Assembly: GCA_032622095.1 (NCBI GenBank)
Contig: CP136065.1
Span: 112,013,195 to 112,077,194, forward strand
DNA length: 64,000 nt
Source of the DNA: Siphonodentalium dalli
Lineage: Eukaryota > Mollusca > Scaphopoda > Gadilida > Siphonodentaliidae
Direction: 5' to 3'
Positions within the stretch are counted from its first letter, which is position 1. Every line of letters starts with the position of its first letter. Of this stretch, positions 26,501 through 38,500 are shown in pieces. Both the position numbers and the translations under genes were made by a program. Below the pieces are notes generated by a model. The model made no database searches and was not told the DNA's origin. It saw nothing but the letters and a program-made list of their open reading frames with translations.

Positions 26501-29500
26501 CATAAAGTTAAAATTTGTGACCAATTTGGTCCAACAGTTTAACATGAAGTAGGAACATATGGACTGTTGTTATAAAAACATACATGTTGGAAAATAAAAC
26601 CAAACTATGAGAAAATTCTAACCTATTTTTTATGTGAACATCTAATCTACAACAAATGTTATACCAGGCATGAAATTTTCAACTGTTTAAATTTTGATCA
26701 AAGTAGGGGGTAAAAACCCACCCCTCTACAGTCCTTCCCCATTGCCTCAAACATTGCCCCCACCCAGGCTGCCTAGAAATTAATATTATTATACCAGTAC
26801 CAAACAGGATAGAGGAGAGTTAAATCGCTTAGCTCTGCCCCTTAGAACAAATGTGAATCTCCATACATGAGATCCATTCATCTAGTATTATCAATATACC
26901 CCCCCCCCCCCCCCATATTCAATAGGATATGATTTCACCTGGATAAGTGGTGGTTAAGAAAATAATATTGGAACAGCTAAGTCTGTATTTGGTATGTCTG
27001 ATCTTTGCAGAATGAGGTCCCCAAAAGGTGAATTTAATGACACTATTCCCCAAAGTGGAATATCATCAATGAATTCACCCTCTGTGGACCTCATTTCCTA
27101 AAAATGACCCCATTTGAAAAAATCTGAACGCGGTCACCCCAAGGCCCATCCATACCAAATATAAGCTAATATAGGCTTGATGGTTCTTGAAAAGAAATTA
27201 TTTTAAGATTTACTATGGCGGGAAAGAGTTATGGCCCTAGCTTTGCACCTATTTGCTCTGATGAACTTATTTGAACAAATCTGATTGTGAGTCACCTTGG
27301 GAACATGCACACTGAGATATATAAACATATTTGGTCGTTAATATGGAGAAGAAAACAAATGTTGATAGATGGATGGATAGACATCCCAACAAACAGACGG
27401 ACGGAAGGACTGCCTGACAGACAGAAGACAAATTCAAGCCAATATACACCGCCCCAATGTTTCTTTGAAAAATCAGGGTATGATTTCATCGGTATGAGCG
27501 AGTGTGGTTAAGAAAATAATATGCCAGCCAAGTCTGAATATAGTGTGTCTGACATTTGCAGAATGAGGTCCCCAAAAGGTGAATTTAATGACAATATTCT
27601 GCAAGGTGGGCTAGCATCACCAGATTCATCCTCATTCTGATTAGGCCTTACCAGCCATGGGTAACCTAGGAACAGATTGAAGTTCTACAGTTGAAGTTGG
27701 TAATGCACACCCATTGATCACCTCAATTATGCATTTTCTCTTCTGCAAATTAGGGGGACATAGAAACTGAACAGAAGGGAACAAGTAAAAAATTATCTAA
27801 ACCAAAATTTCAATTTGATACTTAAGATACTTCCAAGAAGATGATGCCTAAGCAGAATTAAGTCCATGGATGGTGTATTTGGTGATGCTAGCCTGCTGTA
27901 CAGGGTAGCAACACTAAATTCACCCTCTGGGGACCTCATTCTGCAAATGTCAGACACACTAAATTCAGGGAGTTTGTTTAAAATTGCTAGCAGTTACAAT
28001 GTTTACACAAGCTGCTAGATGACATATTATTCTAATCTAGATTAATGACCTGTGTATCTCTCCATCTATCCACAAAGATATATCTGCAACTTTAATAGTA
28101 CAGGTATTAAGTGGAAGCTGGATATTTGGAAGGGATGTTGGTTGGGTGCAGTCCACCGCAGGGTGTTGTGGTGGCGGTGGGGTGGGGGATGGGGTGGGGT
28201 GGATCTGGGCTATGTGGGAGGGGAGGGGTAAAGGAATATTTATGTAATTTCAGAAGATTAAAGTTTCATAACTCTGCAGCTGTTATAATGGTGTCACTTT
28301 TTTCAAATTTTATGAAATGATTAACAAATAAAAAATTTGTTTGTTAAATTGAGTAAGGTGAAAAATACGAATTAAATTTTTTTTTTTTTTGGAGTTATGT
28401 CACTGGCTCCCCCCACATTCGACCCAGTGACCTCATTTGAACAAATCTGAATAACAGTCCCCCAAGGACACTTTGTACCAAATATGAACCCATTCGGCCC
28501 AATTAAATTTGAAAAGAAGTCGTCGTAAGAAGCCCTGGCTTCGCAACTATTTGACCCAGTATCCTCATTTGAACAAATCTGAATGAGAATCACCCAGGGA
28601 ACATCCACAACAAATATGAACCCATTCCGTCCAATGGAATCAGAGAAGAAGATGTTCAAAGAATTGTTGACGGATGGACGGATGGACAGACGGACGGACA
28701 GACAGACAGACAGACAGACGGACGGACGGACAGACGACGGATGAGGAGTGATGACTATAGCTTCACCGGAGACTTTGTCTCAGGTGAGCTAAAAAGTCAT
28801 AAGTTGCTAAACCACAAAAATTAATATCAACAAAATTACAGTGTTTACTTATTTTGTTATAATAAATGCTTTGACAGCAATTTTATACCAACTAAGCGGT
28901 GAGTTATAGGTCTACTATGCACGCTGGGTTTCTGTGGTGTTTTTCTAATACAAGGTTGATTTTTTTTCCTTTTTTCCATGTGCTTGTAGCATATCCTCTT
29001 CCTAAATCAGCTATGATTTGTTATGTGAAATAACTCATATATTAAGAGTCTTACATTGCTCGAACTGGCTTCCCCCCTTGTTTTTTTAGGCTCACTTAAT
29101 ATTTTTTGGGAGGAAAAAAACTTGCACCTTATGGGCTTAAACAGAGCTCTTAGTATATGGTAAGTCATTGATGAGAAGCTTACCTATTCTGAGTGTTGTA
29201 GTTTTTGGAATATTGCCAGCTTGCACTTTCTGAAGACTTCCTGCCAGTAAGTTACTGACTGAAACCATTTGCGGCGCAGCACCAGGCTGCTGAATTAGCC
29301 GAGCCACCACTGGCGATGCAGGTGTAGCCTGATGGGCAACTGATGTTTGTGAAACAGGTGAAGACACAACACTAGCAGACGTTGATGTGGCCACGGCTGG
29401 CGTGACTTGTCCAACTGGTATAAATTGCATTTGTCCAGACGCTGACTGCTGTCTCTGCAGAATCAACTCAGGCTTTCCGAGAAGAAGATTATGTTGCTGT

Positions 29501-32500
29501 TGCTGCTGCTGTTGCTGCAGGTGGGCAGCAGACAGAAGCTTTGAAACAGTCTGATTAGAAATAATAGAGCTAGTAATGCCTGTGTTACCGGCTCCTTTAG
29601 AATCACTTTTCCCGAGAAGCGATAAGTTAATGATTGGGTTCTGTTGAGCAATCTGAGGTTTCCCGTCGCTCAGTCCGACAGCAGCTCCTTGACTGACAGC
29701 TGTTGCAGCTTGGAGATTCAGAATACTAGTTGATGTTTTACTCAATTGATTAGTGACTGTTTGACTCTTAGAAGCCTTTGCTGCCTTTGCTACACTAGCA
29801 GCTGCCTGTTTTTTAATTTGTTCGAGGATTTTAGCAGTATCAGGCACTGGTTTTGTTGAAGGCTTGTGAGACTCTTCATCACCGCTAAGCTTTTCGCTGC
29901 TTTCTGACTGCCTCTGTGCTGCAATCTGTGACAAGTTCAAGGTTGTCGATGCTGAAACTTCCTTTTTCTGCAAGTATGTATAGTTAAACTAATTTTAAAA
30001 CAAGGTGATCTTTTTAATCAAACAAAATCAGGTCAAATTACTATAATTAAATTATCATTTGGTAGCAGTGGACGGTGAATTTGTAATCACAAACTGATTC
30101 ATCTTCCAAATAAACAGAACAAGTAAAAGAAAAACTCATACTCTGGGTGCCCACATTAATATATAGCTTCATAGAAGATGGTAACCCAACATATCAATAT
30201 CTTTGGAGACTACAGAGTGTTTGTGGAATTTATATTTTTATTTTATAGCATTATATGTCAAAATTTATGGTGGCTTTTCATAGACCTGAAATGTGAATGA
30301 TGAATAATGTTGAAAAAAAATTCAAATACCATGTGTCGCTTTTGTAAATTTGAAGCAATTAAATCACTTACCACTTTTGTCACCTTCGGTTTAGATACTG
30401 ACTTCTTGGCTTTGACTGCGGCGCCCTGTACCTGGTGCATTCGTTCTGCAAGCAGAAATAACACGTTTTGGGAAATATGATACCATAGTTGACATGGGTT
30501 AGCATTATTTTGTTGCAATTAATCGATTCTGATAACTAAAGTGTATTTTGAAGAAATGTTGTTGTTGTTGTGTCTTGATGATATGGGGACTGCCTGATTG
30601 GATTGAGTACCTTTAATAATAGAAGTCAATAAGTCATAGGATTCCTATTCAGTCAGATGGTGGGAATGTTCATAAAATTTGAAGATTCCACAAGTGAACT
30701 ACTTATGAGCATTTAGTCATCAAAGGTTTAATTAACCATTTCATGATGGGAGCTGCACTGGTGCTGCATTAAAGATCCTGTGCCAGTGTAATCTCTTATA
30801 TATGCGAGTCTCCCATAGGGAGCTTCCCATATATAAGAGAATGCACAGGCTTTCAAAGTTAAGGTAAACATTTTAGGCCAATGTATTTTCTTATATATGG
30901 AGACTCGCATATATAAGAGAATGCATTGCCACTGGGTATTCTCAAAATTTCAGGAAGCTACAGTAATGAAAGGGTTAATTTTTTCTAAATACTGCATTTA
31001 CTGAATACTAAAGGTTGTTGTGACTGCAAGCACAAATGAGTCAGCTGGTCCAGAGCAGGATGACAACTAGCCTCACATGAGGAAGCTTAACTACACATTT
31101 CATGAATACATGGAAATAAGGGGAATAATCCAATCACCCAACAAATTATGGCAACATTTCTTATGCAATGATATTAATGATGAATTGAATCCCGATGTTT
31201 TCCTCTATGACAAATAGGAGTATTATGTACTTAAAGGTATGTGAGAACTTAAATTTCAATTCGCGAAAGAGTGCGTGTCAGTGATAACTTGGACGAAAGC
31301 CTTCACTTTGATAATTTAATACAGTATCTTCATTCTGCAAATTTGATAAATGTACAAAATGTTTCTTCCTTTGACTGTTTCCAATACATTGGGCCTGCTG
31401 AATTATGTTATGTTATTTATGTTATTTACCAAATTCTTGCTCTGATCTGTTTCTGTGCAGATAGATCCACACTTTTCGATTGACATCATATTTGACACAG
31501 GGATCCTTCTCTGAATGTAACCGGTCAAGAGCGCCACTCACAACAGTGTTAACCTGAAAGTTTTATATAGCATTAAAAGCTATACTAGACTCATTTGTCA
31601 TAGGCGTTCACCTTAAAATTTGAAATAAAACCAATATTAATTGATAGAAGCCTTTTCCGGACAGGTGTCCTCAATTCATATTTATTATTTTATACTCAGG
31701 ATACTATGTAAAACTTGTTATATGATGCGATAGACCATCTTTAAGACTTTAAAACTGGTCCTGCTATTTTGAAAGATGTCTTATAGTCCATTTGCATATA
31801 AGTCATTTTTGTCTTAGAATTTAAGCCATAGTAAAGCAATTTAAAGCAAAAAAGGATTAGGAGATAGCCACCTGTGCATCAGTGACTCCTGGTGCTAAGT
31901 ACATAGAGTCCTTCAGAAGTTCACAGATGTCAGCTCTCGTTCCTTCTCCATTAGGCAATCGTGCAGCAGCATCTCTCACTGAAGAACATTTAAAATACAA
32001 ATATATTATGTAAGGAATACAGATATTCTGTATGGTTGTTTCTGAACTAGTTTTACCATTATGGTCATGGGGTAAATTGCTTATCATAAAACAGTCTCAT
32101 GAATGTACCTGCATCAATTGAAATAATCATCCAGTTTTATGAGCTTCCGTAGCTTTGTAAATTCTATGAAGAAAATGGGCATTTATAACACTTGACAAAT
32201 TCATCTGAAAGAACCCAGATTTGTAGGGTAACGATACATCGATATATTGATGCATCTGCGATACAGCACTTACGACACGCTCATCAATACGGCTGTTCAA
32301 ACGATACAGGTAAGAAAGCAGCAGTCGCCACAAACGATAAAGATCAGTGTTGAATTAGTATCTCAACATAAAATTACGGTAATCCCCCACAATCAATAAT
32401 AATAACGAGAGGCCGATCACGATCAGCAGATGTTAACCCATCCCTTGGCGATAGTAAATTACTATGATCGGAATCATAAATGAGAGTTTTGCTGTTGAAT

Positions 32501-35500
32501 TATACAGTATATTGTCATGTACTGTTATAGACAAATGTACATAACACAAATTATCGGAATTTATGGGTCACTCGCTGCACTCGCATTTATATAAGAGAAT
32601 GCACTGGTACAGGATCTGTATTAATGCTGCACCGCCACAGCCTTGGGTTAAATTTGAAAGGTGACCTGGACATGGAATACTTGGGTTAAGAGAGTCCAAT
32701 TTAAGTTTACAATGATAATGTATCAAATTCTACCAACAATATAGATCAAGATAAGCCACCTCACTGCTGACCCATTAAATTACTTTATTGAATTTCAACG
32801 AAGAATTATTTGGAGAGCAGGGTGTTAATGAACAAATATTAGATCGACGGGGGTTAAATCGATGGGTCATATCTGGGTGATTGGTGATTGTAGTTCACGC
32901 ATGATAAGCGTTGATTGATATTGACTCGATTCAGCACAAGTTTCTCAATTGTTCTAAAGTGTGCTTGAACGCAAACAAGAATTTAGCGCTCATTCTACGT
33001 TTAGCTTCTTATGTGCACGGTTGTGCCCACCCTCCCACCCACATTTCGTAACGTAGATAATTATTTGATTATATTGGCTTTTGAAAAAGTTGATCATCAA
33101 TACATACATTAATATAGACTGCAAAAGTTCATTTCATTGCATGATACATGTTTATAGTATGACAGGTCTTTTGTGATGATTTAATGATAACAATATATAT
33201 GGTGTGCACAGTTCATGTGAAGCCAATCGTTAACCTGAATTTCTAGATTAAAACTTTGTTTATATAATTCGTAGTTGTTATTCTATAAATCATTTATGTT
33301 TGTTCGAGTGAAACGAGTTAAAACATAATATCAATTATATAGCAGAGCTGTCAACAAATCACAGGAATTGTTTATGTTGAAAGCTGACATCTCTATTAAA
33401 CCAATAACATTTATAATGACCTCAGATTATCTGCACATTGGCATAAGAGACATCTGAAAATAATATAGCCTTATCAATTATCTACGTTACGAAATGTGGG
33501 TGTGAATTGGTGAATTGGATTTAATGTCGCTCCAAACAAATTTACCAGTACATAACACAAGATTTTGGACCGATTTAAACCAAATTTGGTGTGGTGACTC
33601 GGGGTACCCTTGGCAGAATTATAATGGTTTTAGTTTTTTTCAAATTTTACTAACTTTAAAAAAAAAATTGTTTTCAATTATTTAAAAAAAAAAAAATATT
33701 TTATATTTTTTTTTATCTATTTATTTATTTATATTTTTTTGTTAAATTGAGCAAAGGAATTCAATCTAAAATGTTTTTTTTTTTTTTTTAAGAGTGAATA
33801 TTTTTTCGAAAAAGGGCCATAACTGTTGAAAATAGTCGGATCAAACCCATATTCGAACTCTATTTGTCTTTTGTGCTGATGTATTCATATACAAAATTTG
33901 GTTCGGACAGACAGACAGACAGACAGACGGACGAACGATGAGTGGTCAATCTGGACAATGACACTATGTTTACCATACTATGGTATGGGTAAACATAACG
34001 AGAGGCCGATCACGATCGGCAGATGTTTAATCCATACCTTGGCGATAGTGATTAGCTATTTTCAGCTTGGAATCTAAAATCCATAACATTCATTATTAAT
34101 CTTAAAAGATTATAATTTTTTTTTTTTAAATTGGCCCATAACTCTTGTTAAAAAAATCGGATCAAACCCATATTCGAATACTATCTGTATTTTGGGCGGA
34201 GAAATTGACATACGAAATTTGATTTCAGATATATACTTTTTTAGTTATTGCAGCATGTGTGAATTCTAAGTTGAAGAAGGGCCATAACTCAATAAAAAAA
34301 AACTTGGATCAAACCCATATTTTAACTCGATCTGTATTTTGGGCTGAGAAACAGATATACAAAATTTGGTTCAAATCGAATAAAAAAAATGTTTGAGTTA
34401 TCGTACCATGCGTAAAGTGTCTACCGACAGACGGACGGACGACAATTGGTCAATCCGGACATCGACAATATGTGTACCATACTATGGTATGGGTACAATA
34501 AAAATCAAAATAAATTAATCAATCAATAGGGGCAAAGAGTGTGTCAATTTAAACCAATATAAAATGAGACATGGTATCAGATGAAAGTATCAGGAATGTT
34601 GAGATGTGTTAATCTTTAACTACAGAAATCCATGCAAGTGAATGAGGAGAAACCTGGAGATATAACAGAAGAATGATTAATTGAAAATTAAAATGAGAAC
34701 ATCCCTACAAATGAATAATAGACTATTCCAATTAAAACTTTTAGAACTGAATGGGAGAGTCCATTGAATAATTGAATGGGTTGCAGCTTCACTGCAATGT
34801 GGTATATATGGTGGCTAAAAATAACTAATTCAATTAGATAACACTACAGCTAGTCTCTCAGAACACTCTCTATTGCAGTTAAGCTTGTATTACTGGTAGT
34901 TAATTGTAATCTACCTGGGTTATCAAAAACTCAAATCTGTTCAATTCTTAGTTGAAAAAGGGCCATAACTCTGGTATAACAAATCAGATCTAACCCATAT
35001 TCAAACTCGATCTGTATTTTGAGTTGAGAAACTCACGTACCAAATTTGGTTCCTATCAGTTGAACGAGAGGCCGATCACGATCGGCAGATGTTAACCCAT
35101 CCCTTGGCGATAAAAATTTACTATGATCGGAATCATAAATGAGAGTTTTGGTTTTGAATTATAGAGTATACTGTATGTACTATTATAGACAAATGTACAT
35201 AACACAAATTATTGGAATGTATGGGTCACAGGCATTTATATAAGAGAATGCACTGGTACAGGATATGTAATGCTAAACCACCACACCACAGCCTTGGGTT
35301 AAATGTGAAAGGTGTGACCTGAACATGGAATAATATAGCAGAGCGTCAACAAATCTCAGGAATTGTTTATGTTGAACACTGACCTCTCTATTAAACAATT
35401 ATAATGACCTCAGAGACCATCTGAAGATATAACTCTGTAGCACAGATGTCCAAGTCTACTGCTAATATCATGTGATGTTTATTGTTGAATCTTTATTTTA

Positions 35501-38500
35501 AATTAGATACCATAGCCTTCTTTATCAGATTATTTGCACATTGGCATAAGAGACATCAGAAAATGATCTAGTCTTATCAATAGCTCCAAAGGGATGGCAT
35601 GGAATTGGTGAATTTGATTTAATGTTGCTCCAAACAGATTTACCAGTACATAACACAAGATTTTGGACCGATTTAAACAAATTTGGTGTGGTGATTCGGG
35701 GTACCCTTGGCAGAGTTATAATGGTGTTAGTTTTTCAAATTTTCAAACTTAAAAAAATAATTGTTTTTAATTATTAAAAAATAGGGACACATTGGGAATC
35801 TTTTTAATCAACTTGTATCATAATCATCAATATCTAAATGAAAACAAGTGGTCAATCCGGACATCACAATAAGTGTACCATACTATGGTATAGGTACACA
35901 TAAAAATCAAAATAAATTAATAAATCAATAGGGGCAAAGAGGGTGTCAAAATAGACCAATATAAAATGAGACATGGTATCAGACAGATGAAAGTATCAGG
36001 AATGTTGAGATGTGTTAATCTTTAACTACAGAAATCCATGCAAGTGAATGAGGAGAAACCTGGAGATATAACAGAAGAATGATTAATTGAAATTTCAAAT
36101 GAGAACATCCCTACAAATGAATAATAGACTATTCCAATTAAAACATTAGAACTGAATGGGACAGTCCATTGAATCATGATTTTTATTGGGTTACATCTTC
36201 ACCACTATCATAGAGCTATGTTGTATATACAGTGGCTAAAAATAACTAATATTTCAATAAGAGATCACTTCTGCAGTTTCTCATATTGCAGTTAAGCTGC
36301 ATTATTGGTAGTTAATTGTAATCTACCTGGGTTATCAAAAACTAAAATCTGTTCAATTCTTAGTTGAAAAAGGGCCATAGCTCTGGTATAACAAATCAGA
36401 TCTAACCCATATTCGAACTTGATCTGTATTTTGAGTTGAGAAAATGATAGATTTTACATACAAAATTTGGTTCCTATCAGTTGAAAAATTGTAGAATTGT
36501 CAAAGGGCCATTTATAACTCCATTAAAAAATATCGGATCAAACCCATATTCGAACTCGATATGTATTTTGGGCTGAGCAACTCGCATACCAAATTTGGTT
36601 ACGGTCAGATGAATTTTTTTTTAGTTATGGCAGCATGCATGAATTCTAAGTTGAAAAAGGGCCATAACTCGTAACAAAATCTCGGATCAAACCCAAATTC
36701 GAACTCGATCTGTATTTTGGGCTGAGAAACCCATATACAAAATTTGGTTTCGATCGGATAGAAAATGTTTGAGTTATCGCATTACTCGTAAAGTGTCTAC
36801 GGACAGCCAGACAGACAGACAGACGGACGAACGACGAGTGGTCAATCCGGGCAACGACACTATGTTTGCCATACTATGGTATGGGTAAACATAAAAATGG
36901 TTGATTTATCGAAGCATGCATGAATTCTATGTCAAAGGGCCATAACTCCATTAAAAAATATCGGATCAAACCCATATTCGAACTCGATATGTATTTTGGG
37001 CTGAGAAACTCGCATACCAAATTTGGTTCCGATCAGATAAAAACAATTTGAGTTATGGCAGCATGCATGAATTCTAAGTCGAAAAAGGGCAATAACTCCG
37101 TAAAAAAAACGGACGGACGGACTAACGACGAGTGGTCAATCCGGACAACGACACTATGTTTTCCATACTATGGTATGGGTAAACATAAAAATGATAACCA
37201 TTCCCTATTTATCGCCGAGTAACAATAAGGCCAACAGACCATATTGAATCAGTTTGCGCCTTTGTGTGTGTAGCCAAACCAAGGCGATCTTCATGAAACA
37301 TACTGTATTAAGAGAACAATCAGTCGCTAGTGAAACACTGATCGAAGCCTGGACCTGACCTGAGCGACCTCAATGCCAATTACCTATTTCAATAGTAAAC
37401 ATGACGTCATGTAGCAAGTAAGCGACTTTTTAATAACGTGCTGTTTGCAGTCTGTCTGGCTCGAATTGCTACAAATTTATTTCACTAGTAAGTGGAGTGA
37501 TGCGGCTGCTGTAGTCTCAATCTATACCATGGCAATCTATATCATTCCCAACAGGTCAACATTGAACACTGCACTTTATACATTGGGCCACTAGGGTCGC
37601 TGAGTAATAGTCAAACTTCCCGGGATTAAAGTTGTCAATGGGACAATGAACCCTCCCAGTTCCCGATAAGTTGACAACTTGACATGAATTATTATATAAA
37701 GCCCCTACAATTTAACTGTCAATCTCATATTTACTGAGAGAAATACAGAGACGATGTTCATCATTGGTCAGGAGGTGTTTGTATTCTCTGTAATTAATTT
37801 TGTTCAGACAATGCAGTACTACAATGGACTCAATGTCGTCACCTTTATACTTCACGGTTGGTGTAATGCAACATATAGTAGATACATCGACGAATTTAGT
37901 ATTATTTTTTTCTTATATAATATACTAGCCGATGAGCCCGACGTTGTCCGGGCTATTCAAAAACCAAATTTCAATCCCGGCTATTCAACAAGACTGTCAA
38001 TGACTGTGGGGTCGCTCACCAGACTGCAAAGACTGATAAGACTGGGACTCTGGAGACCACAACAGTCAGAACTTTTCATAATCACTTTAAAAGAAGTAGA
38101 TATCTAAAGAGTTAAATCTAAAACAAAAAATTTGGAGTTATGTCCCTGGCCCCGCCCACATTTGACCCAGTGACCTGATTTGAACAAATCTGAACCCCAG
38201 TCACCCAAGGATCCTTCATACCAAATATGAACCCATATAGCCTGATGGTATTTGAGAAAAAGTCACTTTAAGAATACTATGGAGGGAAAGAGTTATGGCC
38301 CTGGCTTCGCAACTATTTCAAGTGAACTCATTTGAACAAATCTGAATGTGAGTCACCTAGGGAACATCCACACCAAATATGAAACCATTCGGTCTTATTG
38401 TTCTGAAGATGTTTAAAAGAATTACTATGGTGGGAAAGAGTTATGGCCCTGGCTTCGCAACTATTTGACCCAGTGACCGCATTTGAACAAATCTGAATGA

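Larger units (their letters stand above)
25052..29183 (-). other. NFRKB intron (4.1 kb) between exons 11 and 12
   Basis: 25150-25590 shows no feature. 25600-26160 contains an AT-rich stretch with a 73-codon plus frame, no motif recognised, and shares TAAGTTGGTATGCAAGTGCT-like sequence with 13830. 28800-29183 shows a stretch (GAAATAACTCATATATTAAG) also found near 41855. Confidence 0.75.
33342..36490. repeat. Segmental duplication (~1.1-1.7 kb copies) built on hairpin-family repeats
   Basis: 33342-33750 matches 35336-35790 (CAACAAATCACAGGAATTGT, GGGTACCCTTGGCAGA). 34510-34990 matches 35908-36390 (ATAGGGGCAAAGAG, AATGAGGAGAAACCTGGAGA). The second copy lacks parts of the first. A T-tract unit (33738-33793) lies in the first copy only. 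Confidence 0.75.
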
